Origin: Anaerolineaceae bacterium
Lineage (GTDB): Bacteria > Planctomycetota > Phycisphaerae > FEN-1346 > JAACEH01
Direction of reading: 5' to 3'
Assembly: GCA_011682595.1 (NCBI GenBank)
Contig: JAACEH010000083.1
Location: forward strand, 1 to 8,204
Length of the DNA stretch: 8,204 bases
Of this stretch, positions 1-6,117 are shown piece by piece (the stretch's first letter is position 1; each line of letters begins with the position of its first letter). The position numbers and the translations under genes are program-made. The notes beneath the pieces are model-generated. The model worked only from the letters and a program-made list of their open reading frames with translations. It did not search any database and was not told the DNA's origin.

Positions 1-11
1 GGGGGGGGGGG
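1..11. other. Poly-G run at the sequence end, probable artefact
   Basis: The window opens with 11 consecutive G residues, followed by ordinary mixed sequence. A pure G run at the very end of a contig is typical of two-colour sequencing chemistry, where no signal is called as G, carried into the assembly edge. It could also be a genuine G tract, which the sequence alone cannot exclude. The rest of 12-257 holds no gene I can support: short open frames there are arginine- and proline-rich and lack a convincing ribosome binding site. Confidence 0.6.
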
Positions 12-257
12 CTGCGTTGTCGGCACAAAACGTCCTCGACGGGGTTTTCCCCTGGCCCCGCCTCCGGTGAGTTTTGCACCTGCCGCCTGACCCGCGAACT
101 TTTCGCTCGGCCTCGCGACGCCCAAGCTATTGCAACAGCCCCTAAGTGAGAGACCGAACCTGGGCCGATGTCGCCTCATGAACGAGGAGGTGCCCATCAC
201 CCGCCGCAGGCGGAAACAGGCCCGGCCGCCCTCCCCGGCGGGAAGTCCCCCAAGGCC

Positions 258-1793
258 CTATCCCGCTTCGGCTCCGTCGGCCCGCGAGGAGTTCACCGCC
301 CCCAGGATGCGGTGGCGAACCACCAGCGCGGCCAGGTAGACAAGCAGGACGATCGATCCCGCCTGAATCCAGAGGCTCCTCCACTCGGACTCGTCGACCG
401 CCGCCAATGAATAGAGGGTGACGATAACCGCGAACCAGAAAGTGTCGCGGAGCCCCGCCCCCAGGGCGGCCCGGTCGCGAAGGCGGAACAGGGCCACCGC
501 CGCCACAAGGACAACGATCGAGATGGCCAGACCGGCGGTGAATCCGAGGTTGAGCCCTCCCAGGCTGGCGGCCAGGGTGTTGAACAGGTAGTAGGCCGCC
601 ACCAGCACGCCGACCACCGCCAGGGGCACCGCCCGGCCGGAGATCAGTCGCGGCAGCACCAGCAGAAGCAACAGCAAAAGCAGCCCCATCGGGGCCGCCC
701 TCAGCAGCCGGGCGTACTGGTACCTCGGCTGCTCGGCCCGCGGCAATTTGATGCCGATGTCCAGCGAGGTGATGGCATTGTCGAGGTTCCAGGTCAGCGT
801 GTATTTGTCGCCCGAAATCTCGCCGAGCTTCTCCTGCGAGGGCATCGAGCCGATCGGAAAATCGAGCTGGTCCGCCGGAATACCCTCGACGTGCATCGCC
901 ACGCGGTAGTGCGGTGTCAGGACGCGGCGCTGGGGGATGTACCGCAGGTGCTCCAGTCCGCGGGCTTCGTAGGAGATTTCCACCTCGCTCCTGGCCCCGG
1001 CGGCCATCGGAAGGTCCCACTGGTCACCACTTCCGGTCTTCCTGGTCTTCTCAGTCACGTCCTTGCCGTCGACCAGAATTCTCACCTTGTTGCAGTTCGG
1101 GAACAGATATTTCATGTGGGCGGTCACCGGCTTGTCGTGGCGGTTCATGACCACGTACTTCAGGCGCCAGAGGTCGTCGTACCCCGCGTAGTTGGCGTGG
1201 CCCAGTTGCCGCGGGTTGTCGCGGACGGTTATCTCGATGTCGGCGCTTTCAATGGCCCGCTGGGAAACCTCGACATCCTGCTCGCGCTCGGTGCGGCTGA
1301 TGACCGAAGGCAGTTGCCCGTCGATGGGTTGCAGTTGCGGCTCCTCGTCCTTCCAATAGGTCTGCTGGATTACGCGGCCCTTCTGGCCGGGCAGTTGGAT
1401 CGTGCGGGAGACCTTTGTTCGCTGGCGGGTAAAGCGGACGCCCAGTTCTTTCTGCTCGTGCGGGCGGCCCCACTTCATCAGGACAGCCGAGCGGTTCCGC
1501 TCGGTAATGCGGCCGTGCTCGTGCTCGAAGCGTGTCGCCTGGTAGTCCAGGGCGACCACGGCCACGCGGGCCAGGACGAAAATGACCAGCAGCTTGAAAA
1601 GTCCCTGGCCGACCCCGGTCAGGATGGCTCGCCACCCGCCGCGGCGGGCCGCCCCGCGACGCCACTGTCGAAACGAGGCCCTCGACCAGGCCACCAGGGC
1701 CAGGACGACCAGGACGCAGGACGCCGTCATGGACAGCATCAGAAGCCCGGAACCGAAGAATCGGCGCAGTGTGTGCATGAAGACTTCGTACAT
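258..1793 (-). CDS. Multi-spanning membrane protein of unknown function, CreD-like topology
   Basis: This 511-residue protein has two predicted N-terminal membrane segments (about residues 16-36 and 63-83), a soluble region of about 280 residues (84-365), and five C-terminal hydrophobic segments (about 366-384, 388-410, 413-436, 449-466, 474-493). The soluble part is rich in alternating beta-type sequence and probably lies outside the cytoplasm. It contains a GYDDLWRLKYVVMN stretch (204-217), a possible VRILVDGKDVTEK beta segment (237-249) and DFPIGSMPS (311-319). An N-terminal anchor, a large extracytoplasmic beta domain and a five-helix C-terminal bundle resemble CreD, the inner membrane protein of the Cre regulon, but I see no diagnostic motif, so the resemblance is one of architecture only. 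The ATG start is well supported: GGGAGG lies 7 bases upstream (1801-1806 on the plus strand). It is transcribed divergently from the methyltransferase. No downstream gene or clear terminator is visible before the window edge. Confidence 0.85.
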   Translation of the reverse strand: MYEVFMHTLRRFFGSGLLMLSMTASCVLVVLALVAWSRASFRQWRRGAARRGGWRAILTGVGQGLFKLLVIFVLARVAVVALDYQATRFEHEHGRITERNRSAVLMKWGRPHEQKELGVRFTRQRTKVSRTIQLPGQKGRVIQQTYWKDEEPQLQPIDGQLPSVISRTEREQDVEVSQRAIESADIEITVRDNPRQLGHANYAGYDDLWRLKYVVMNRHDKPVTAHMKYLFPNCNKVRILVDGKDVTEKTRKTGSGDQWDLPMAAGARSEVEISYEARGLEHLRYIPQRRVLTPHYRVAMHVEGIPADQLDFPIGSMPSQEKLGEISGDKYTLTWNLDNAITSLDIGIKLPRAEQPRYQYARLLRAAPMGLLLLLLLLVLPRLISGRAVPLAVVGVLVAAYYLFNTLAASLGGLNLGFTAGLAISIVVLVAAVALFRLRDRAALGAGLRDTFWFAVIVTLYSLAAVDESEWRSLWIQAGSIVLLVYLAALVVRHRILGAVNSSRADGAEAG

Positions 1794-1800
1794 CGGCGGA

Positions 1801-1806
1801 CCTCCC
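1801..1806 (-). promoter_or_regulatory. Shine-Dalgarno site of the membrane protein gene
   Basis: GGGAGG on the minus strand sits 7 bases before the ATG at 1793. It fixes the start at this ATG rather than at the in-frame ATG five codons further in, which has no such site. Confidence 0.7.
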
Positions 1807-1883
1807 TGTCGTTATGTCGGCGACCTGCGAATTGTGATTGAAACGCCCTTTGCCGACCCGGGCCAACTCGCCTGAATACGTAA

Positions 1884-1895
1884 GTGACATGTCAC
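1884..1895. repeat. Perfect 12-bp palindrome GTGACATGTCAC, possible operator
   Basis: The sequence reads identically on both strands. It lies in the divergent intergenic region, about 90 bases upstream of the membrane protein start and 216 bases upstream of the methyltransferase start. A 12-bp palindrome is expected about twice by chance in a window of this size, so its position rather than its existence makes it worth listing. The form, two half sites around a central CATG, would suit a dimeric regulator. No regulator gene is in the window. Confidence 0.3.
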
Positions 1896-1969
1896 GGGGT
1901 GGGTCGGCATTGGCCGCGCGTTCGCATGTTACCGGACGGCTGCAAGCCACGCAAACAAAAGGCCGCCGA

Positions 1970-1986
1970 CGCGCAAAGATTGCGCG
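1970..1986. repeat. Perfect 7-bp inverted repeat with 3-base spacer, possible operator or hairpin
   Basis: CGCGCAA-AGA-TTGCGCG is a perfect inverted repeat lying about 60 bases upstream of the probable -35 box of the methyltransferase promoter. It could be a protein-binding site. It is unlikely to act as a terminator, since no T run follows on either strand. It is distinct in sequence from the palindrome at 1884-1895. Confidence 0.3.
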
Positions 1987-2048
1987 GAAATCTTCTCGCC
2001 CCGGGTCACCCCGACGGCGACGGCGGAAGCGGCCGGCGGAAATACCCT

Positions 2049-2077
2049 TTGGGCAACAGGGAAACGGCCGCTATAGT
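2049..2077 (+). promoter_or_regulatory. Sigma70-type promoter for the methyltransferase gene
   Basis: TTGGGC at 2049-2054 and TATAGT at 2072-2077 are separated by exactly 17 bases. The -10 box matches the consensus at five of six positions and the -35 box keeps the TTG core. Transcription would begin near 2084, leaving a leader of about 28 bases that contains GGAG at 2102-2105, six bases before the ATG at 2112. The A/T-containing -10 box stands out in GC-rich sequence. This is a pattern match only; the consensus in this organism is unknown. Confidence 0.55.
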
Positions 2078-2111
2078 ATGGCGCCAGGGGTGGCAGGGGG
2101 CGGAGACGCCG

Positions 2112-2804
2112 ATGGATCAGTACAAGGGATTCTTGATGCGGACCGCGCCGGGCTTGCACGAGGCCGCGTTCTCGTTGCTTGCCCGCTTCCACAGCGGCGG
2201 CGCCTCGGTGCTCGACCTGGGGGCCGGCGAGGGGGCGCTCGCCTTGCGGCTGTCCGAGGCGGGCTATGCGTGCGAGGCCGTTGAGTTGCTGCCCGACCGT
2301 TTTCAGGTAGAGGGCGTGCCGTGCCACAACCTCGACCTGAACGGCGACTTCGCGGCGGCCATCGCAAAGACGTTCGACGTGGTTGCAGCCATCGAGATCA
2401 TCGAACACCTGGAGAACCCCCGCCATTTCCTGGCCCAATGCCGCCAACTGCTCAGCCCCGGCGGCATCATCCTGCTCAGCACGCCGAACATCGAGGACGT
2501 TTACTCTCGCCTTCGCTTTCTGGCCAGGGGGCGGTTCTCCTTCTTCCGGGAATCGCACTACGACCAGATGGGGCACATCACCCCCCTGGCCGGTTGGCAG
2601 TTGCGGCAAATCTTCCGCGAACTCGACCTGGCCGAACTGGCCCACGAATACAATCGGCCGTTCCGCCGGCTGTTCGTGCCCCGCAACTTCAGCGAGTTGA
2701 CCAAACTCGTCGCCGGCCTGCTGGCCTGGCCGCTGACGATCGGCGTCCGGGGCGGACAGGTTCACCTGTTTGCCCTTCGCCCCGGCAAACCGGGGGTAGA
2801 CTGA
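2112..2804 (+). CDS. Class I SAM-dependent methyltransferase
   Basis: The 230-residue protein has a Rossmann-type methyltransferase fold. Motif I is VLDLGAGEGA at 33-42, the acidic residue that normally holds the SAM ribose is in EAVELL (55-60), FDVVAAIEIIEHLENP (88-103) is the region seen in UbiG-like and Methyltransf_11/23 families, and LLSPGGIILLSTPN (113-126) forms the late strand with the usual PGG turn. A short C-terminal part (about 130-225) probably shapes the acceptor pocket. The substrate cannot be read from the sequence. The conserved cysteines of ArsM arsenite methyltransferases are not evident, so it is unlikely to be ArsM. An upstream in-frame start at 1884 is possible, but ATG 2112 is preferred because it has GGAG six bases before it, lies just downstream of a good promoter, and gives a normal family length. 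The neighbouring transferase remnant and hydrolase suggest a glycan or lipid-linked substrate, by inference only. Confidence 0.9.
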   Translation: MDQYKGFLMRTAPGLHEAAFSLLARFHSGGASVLDLGAGEGALALRLSEAGYACEAVELLPDRFQVEGVPCHNLDLNGDFAAAIAKTFDVVAAIEIIEHLENPRHFLAQCRQLLSPGGIILLSTPNIEDVYSRLRFLARGRFSFFRESHYDQMGHITPLAGWQLRQIFRELDLAELAHEYNRPFRRLFVPRNFSELTKLVAGLLAWPLTIGVRGGQVHLFALRPGKPGVD

Positions 2805-2810
2805 GCCGCC

Positions 2811-2845
2811 ACGGTCGGCTAATATTTAATATCTTTGCCGGCCGT
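2811..2845 (+). terminator. Inverted repeat with AT-rich loop, possible terminator or regulatory hairpin
   Basis: ACGGTCGGC (2811-2819) can pair with GCCGGCCGT (2837-2845) over nine positions with one G-U wobble. The 17-base loop is almost entirely A/T and is striking in this GC-rich DNA. It starts seven bases after the methyltransferase stop. There is no T tract after the stem, so it is not a standard intrinsic terminator. A shorter alternative stem, AGCCG/CGGCT (2804-2808 with 2816-2820), is followed by the A/T stretch and is closer to terminator form. The A/T stretch could instead serve as a promoter -10 region for the downstream genes. Confidence 0.35.
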
Positions 2846-2907
2846 CACCTGGTTGGGGCGATGAATCAGCAGCGACGGGCGGGCCTGTCGGAAACACCGG
2901 GAAACTT

Positions 2908-3126
2908 ATGAGCGATAAGACCATCATCATGCCGGCCTACAATGCCGAGGCCACCATCGAGCAGACCGCCCGCGACCTGCCGGAAGGTTCCTGCGACGAG
3001 ATTATCCTGGTCGACGATTGCAGCACCGACCGCACGGCCGAGATCGCCGAGGGGCTGGGCCTGACGGTCAAGGTCGAGAACTACCTGGCCATGTGCCAGG
3101 CAACGCGAGAATTCGGCGTCTATTGA
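2908..3126 (+). pseudogene. Truncated family 2 glycosyltransferase remnant
   Basis: The first part of this 72-residue frame is the start of a GT-A family 2 transferase of the dolichol-phosphate mannose synthase type. [13 protein letters not shown] (5-17) is the nucleotide-binding strand and turn, and [20 protein letters not shown] (30-49) carries the VDD-S-D signature. Full enzymes normally continue for 150-300 residues more, with the catalytic DXD and acceptor-binding region. Here a short unrelated-looking tail, [16 protein letters not shown], follows residue 56 and the frame ends. No continuation appears in the other plus-strand frames, so the likeliest cause is an internal deletion joining the 5' end to a distal part. 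The tail keeps GC-biased codons, which supports its having been coding. A natural micro-protein or an assembly join are alternatives. The ribosome binding site is weak (GGGAAA). As it stands it cannot be a working transferase. Confidence 0.7.
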
Positions 3127-3154
3127 GCGGCGCGGCATTCGTCCCCTTTTTGCA

Positions 3155-3179
3155 AAGCCCCTCCACCCCCGGCGGGCTT
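3155..3179 (+). terminator. Weak hairpin between the transferase remnant and hydrolase
   Basis: AAGCCC (3155-3160) and GGGCTT (3174-3179) are perfect inverted repeats around a 13-base C-rich loop, 28 bases after the remnant's stop. The following plus-strand sequence has only a poor T stretch (AGTCATTT), while TTTGCAAAAA follows the stem on the minus strand. A weak terminator is possible but unproven. The rest of 3127-3239 shows no promoter I would defend. Confidence 0.2.
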
Positions 3180-3227
3180 AGTCATTTAGACGATGGCAAT
3201 GGTTCCCAGCCGGAGAAAATCGTAGCC

Positions 3228-3234
3228 AAAGGAG
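3228..3234 (+). promoter_or_regulatory. Shine-Dalgarno site of the hydrolase gene
   Basis: AAAGGAG lies five bases before ATG 3240, the strongest ribosome binding site on the plus strand of this window. It decides the start in favour of the codon that begins the signal peptide, against in-frame upstream codons. Confidence 0.75.
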
Positions 3235-3239
3235 AAATC

Positions 3240-4688
3240 ATGTTACGCAATATCCTGGTGCTTGTGGTCGTTGCGCTGGTGAGCCGGCCGGCTTTCGGCG
3301 CCGAGGGGTCGGCGACGAAGAAGCCGGCGCCGGCGACCGCCTGGACCGCTCAACCGACGGAGATTCCCGGTAAGTGGAAGCTCGTGAACCAGTCGTTTCC
3401 GCCAATGGGCGAGATTCTGAAACGGCCCGCCGCCGAGTTGCCCGTCTACGGCCTGTATGCCTGGTGCGGCGAGTACAAGGAACACCGCGACTCGATCAAG
3501 AAGGTCGGCTGGAAGAGCGTTCGCATCGGCGGTCCGATGGACGACCAGACGATGAAGATGCTTTGCCGGGACGGCATGGAGGTGATGAAAACCCTGGGCC
3601 TGCGCGATCTTGGCGGCGGCGCGGGCGACAAGAAAAACCGGGCCGACTACGATGCCGACGAACCCTTCATCGCCGACTACGTGGCGGGCATCGAGAAGTT
3701 CCTGACCCGCTACGGCCCCGGCGGCACGTTCTTCAAAGAGAATCCCGGCCTGCCCAAGCTGCCCATTATGCACGTCGAGATCTGGAACGAGCCGAACTTC
3801 CAGTACATGATTCCCGACCGCGAGCCGCGAGCCGAGGTCGAGGCCGAGCGCGAGGCCCTTTACGCGAAGGTCCTCCCGGCGGCTCACAAGGCGATCAAGG
3901 CCAGGTGGCCGACGGTCACCGTGGTCGGCTTCGGGGCCGGGGGCTCAAGCAGCGGCGACCTGCGGTTCATCAAGCACGTGCACGGGAACAGCCCCGCAGT
4001 GGCCAGGAGCTACGACATCCTCTCAACGCACCCCTACATGGCCCCGGTGGCCCCCGAGGCCCACTTCATCAAGCCCTGGGGCGGTTACGCCGTCGGGCCG
4101 AACCTGGCCAAGCTCCGCAAGACCCTCGCCGAACACGGCCGCGGCAGCGCCCCCATCTGGTACACCGAGGTCGGCTGGCCGATCTCCCAGGCCGAGGGCG
4201 GCCATTTTAAGACCGACCCCAAGCGCACCTACGTGTCGCCGGTGCTCCAGGCGGCCTATGTCTGCCGCATGTACGCCCTGGCCATGCGGCTCGGCGTCCA
4301 GCGGGTGCACATCATGTTCGCCACCGACACCGACAACTTCAACGGAGGCTTTTTCCTTCGCGACAAGTCCTGGCGGCCCTCGGCCTACGCCGTGCAGAAC
4401 ATGATCCGCCTGCTGCCGAGACCGAAACTGACCAAGGTCATCAGCGACGGCAAGGACGGGTTCTATACCTACAGCTTCATGGCTGATACCTGGGCGCTAC
4501 GGCGCAGGATACTTCCACCGGTTGTCATGGCCTGGAACGTCGGCGGCCCGAAGACAGTTGAAATTCCTTTCCCCTGGACCAAGGTCACCGTCACCGACAT
4601 GCTGGGCAATAACAAGAAAGTGGTTGCCAAGGACGGCAAGGTGTCGGTCGAGGTCGGCCCCTGCCCGATCTACATCATCGCCAGGTAG
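3240..4688 (+). CDS. Secreted glycoside hydrolase-like protein, clan GH-A (GH39/GH5-like)
   Basis: This 482-residue protein starts with a signal peptide: positive MLRN, a hydrophobic stretch (5-15) and A-F-G at 18-20, giving probable cleavage after G20. The rest looks like a (beta/alpha)8 barrel of clan GH-A followed by a small C-terminal beta domain (about 400-482). EIWNEPN (180-186) is the strand-4 motif whose glutamate E184 would be the acid/base, and IWYTEVGWP (306-314) places E310 as the nucleophile. THPY (263-266) resembles the conserved His region of strand 6. NEP plus a later TE-G is typical of GH39, GH5 and related families, including PslG-like enzymes; I cannot assign the family or substrate. 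The ATG at 3240 is chosen because AAAGGAG (3228-3234) precedes it and the signal peptide begins there, although the frame is open further upstream. It would act in the periplasm or outside. Convergent with the transferase gene ending at 4717; no terminator is visible in the 28-bp gap. Confidence 0.85.
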   Translation: MLRNILVLVVVALVSRPAFGAEGSATKKPAPATAWTAQPTEIPGKWKLVNQSFPPMGEILKRPAAELPVYGLYAWCGEYKEHRDSIKKVGWKSVRIGGPMDDQTMKMLCRDGMEVMKTLGLRDLGGGAGDKKNRADYDADEPFIADYVAGIEKFLTRYGPGGTFFKENPGLPKLPIMHVEIWNEPNFQYMIPDREPRAEVEAEREALYAKVLPAAHKAIKARWPTVTVVGFGAGGSSSGDLRFIKHVHGNSPAVARSYDILSTHPYMAPVAPEAHFIKPWGGYAVGPNLAKLRKTLAEHGRGSAPIWYTEVGWPISQAEGGHFKTDPKRTYVSPVLQAAYVCRMYALAMRLGVQRVHIMFATDTDNFNGGFFLRDKSWRPSAYAVQNMIRLLPRPKLTKVISDGKDGFYTYSFMADTWALRRRILPPVVMAWNVGGPKTVEIPFPWTKVTVTDMLGNNKKVVAKDGKVSVEVGPCPIYIIAR

Positions 4689-4716
4689 CTGTCCTCGTAG
4701 ACGCACGGCATGAAAC

Positions 4717-6048
4717 CTATTCTCTGAGCCGCCAGCGGGCGATGCGCTGCAGGGGAACGCCCAGGCGATAGGCGATCATGATCTTGCGGTTCGTCCAGCC
4801 GGTTCGCAGGATGCCCTGCCGCTGGTAACGCCGGGCACTGGTCAGGACCTTCTGGCCCGACCGTCCCATCCGCCCGGTTCGTTTCAATCGCCTCACCAGG
4901 TCAACGTCCTCCAGGATCGGCAGCGGGGAGTAGCCGCCGAGGGCGACGAAGATGTCGCGACGCACGAAAAGGACCTGGTCGCCGTAGGGGGTTCGCGACA
5001 GGAGCAGTCGCAGGCTGTTGGTCAGTTCGATCAGCCGCATGCCGATCCTCGGGCTGTCGTACCGCAGGCCGAAGGCCCCGGCCACGACGGACCGGCCGGC
5101 CAGGACGCGGCGGACTTCTTCGGCCCAACCCGCCGGAAGTCGCGTGTCGGCATGAAGGAACAACAGCACCTGGCCCCGCGAGACCCCGGCCCCGGCGTTC
5201 ATCTGCCGCCAACGACCGCAGCGCGTGGTGATGACTCTCGCCCCGCCTCGCCGGGCGACCTCAATCGTCGCATCGTGGCTGCCGCCGTCGACGACAATGA
5301 TTTCCACCTCCCGGCCCGCGGAGGCGGCGGCCAACACCCGGGGCAGACCTGGGGCCTCGTCAAGGGCCGGCACGATGACGCTGATCAGTCCGGGCCGCAC
5401 CTCGAAGAAGTCGCCGCCGATGGTTCGCTCGGCGACGACCAGGTCCTCCGGCCAGTCGATGTCGCTCAGCACATCAACCGTTGCCGCCGGGAATCCCGCG
5501 CCTGCGGCCTTGGCCAGCGAATCCCGCAACACCGTCTCGGCGCCCCAGGTAAGGCCCTCGAAGAGCCCGCTGAATCCGCCCGGTTCCGCCGCTGCCCGCC
5601 GGGTCGCCCCGACGAGATAATAGCCGCCGTCATCGGTGGGACCGAAAACCAGGTCGTGATCGTCCAGGGCTGCCGCCGCACACTCGATGACCCCCGGACC
5701 GAGCGACGGAATGTCGGCGCCCACCAGCAGCACCTTGTTGGCCCCTCGACCGAAGGCCGAAAGCATCGCCGCGGCCATGCGCCGGCCGAGGTCGTCGCCG
5801 GCCTGCTCGAACAGTCGCAGGCCGTCGCCGAGCCACTCGCGCCACTCGGCGGGCCTGCCGCCGGTGGTGTGAAGTTCCAGGGAAATCTTGCCGGCGGCCT
5901 CGATGCGGCGGAGCGTGGCCAAGACGCGCTCAACAAGGCGGCGGTGCAGCTCGGCCGCCCGATGGTCGCCGATGGCCCCCGCCAGGCGAGACTTGACCCG
6001 GCCCGGTTCAGGAAACCGGCTGAATAGGATAACCACTGGAATATCCAA
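4717..6048 (-). CDS. Fused TIGR04282 (DUF2064)-TIGR04283 arsenosugar-type glycosyltransferase
   Basis: Two transferase domains are joined in one 443-residue protein. Residues about 3-205 match the DUF2064/TIGR04282 type: SRFPEPGRVKSRL (10-22), VGADIPSL (109-116), PTDDGGYYLVG (137-147) and DIDWPEDL (196-203). Residues about 221-443 match a TIGR04283 family 2 transferase: SVIVPALDE (223-231), VVDGGSHDAT (252-261), LHADTRLP (298-305) with the metal-binding acidic residue, YGDQ (355-358) and PILEDVDL (377-384). Both families are named for co-occurrence with arsenosugar biosynthesis genes; their exact reactions remain poorly established to my knowledge. Fusion implies the two act in sequence or in a complex. 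No ATG is in frame near the start. A TTG at 6048 is chosen because GAGGG lies 7 bases before it and the domain begins directly; a TTG at 6099 would add 17 residues without a ribosome site. It follows the oxidoreductase by 69 bp and is probably in its operon. Confidence 0.88.
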   Translation of the reverse strand: MDIPVVILFSRFPEPGRVKSRLAGAIGDHRAAELHRRLVERVLATLRRIEAAGKISLELHTTGGRPAEWREWLGDGLRLFEQAGDDLGRRMAAAMLSAFGRGANKVLLVGADIPSLGPGVIECAAAALDDHDLVFGPTDDGGYYLVGATRRAAAEPGGFSGLFEGLTWGAETVLRDSLAKAAGAGFPAATVDVLSDIDWPEDLVVAERTIGGDFFEVRPGLISVIVPALDEAPGLPRVLAAASAGREVEIIVVDGGSHDATIEVARRGGARVITTRCGRWRQMNAGAGVSRGQVLLFLHADTRLPAGWAEEVRRVLAGRSVVAGAFGLRYDSPRIGMRLIELTNSLRLLLSRTPYGDQVLFVRRDIFVALGGYSPLPILEDVDLVRRLKRTGRMGRSGQKVLTSARRYQRQGILRTGWTNRKIMIAYRLGVPLQRIARWRLRE

Positions 6049-6085
6049 AGGTGCGCCCTCGGTGGATACAGATGAACCCGTCGCG

Positions 6086-6097
6086 GCGACCGGTCGC
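6086..6097. repeat. Perfect 12-bp palindrome GCGACCGGTCGC in the leader of the fused transferase
   Basis: This palindrome lies between the oxidoreductase stop and the chosen TTG start. A further GTCGC copy at 6080-6084 pairs with the same GCGAC arm, so two competing small hairpins are possible in the mRNA. It could be an intercistronic RNA structure or chance in GC-rich DNA. No T run follows on the minus strand, so it is not a terminator. Confidence 0.2.
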
Positions 6098-6117
6098 AAC
6101 GCATATGATAACCGGCC

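Noticed and set aside
41..52. GGGGTTTTCCCC, short hairpin that might end transcription of the membrane gene
   Set aside because: Only a four-pair stem and no T run after it on the minus strand; over 200 bases from the stop codon.
1..194. Minus-strand frame from ATG 194 open to the window edge
   Set aside because: It stays open by lack of stops in GC-rich DNA, is arginine-rich with no domain, has no ribosome site, and runs into the poly-G artefact.
142..1020. 292-codon minus-strand frame overlapping the membrane protein
   Set aside because: Rich in Gly, Arg, Pro and Ala as expected for an out-of-frame reading of GC-rich coding DNA, with no domain.
891..1841. 316-codon plus-strand open frame antisense to the membrane protein
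   Set aside because: Composition is that of a complementary-strand shadow; no ribosome site and no recognisable domain, whereas the minus-strand protein has clear membrane segments and a good ribosome site.
1884..2111. Longer methyltransferase with a 76-residue N-terminal extension
   Set aside because: The extension would include the probable promoter and both inverted repeats, has no domain, and lacks a ribosome site, whereas ATG 2112 has one.
2112..2804. Methyltransferase as ArsM, which would complete an arsenosugar pathway
   Set aside because: The protein is shorter than ArsM and I do not see the conserved arsenic-binding cysteines; it is also on the opposite strand, away from the transferase array.
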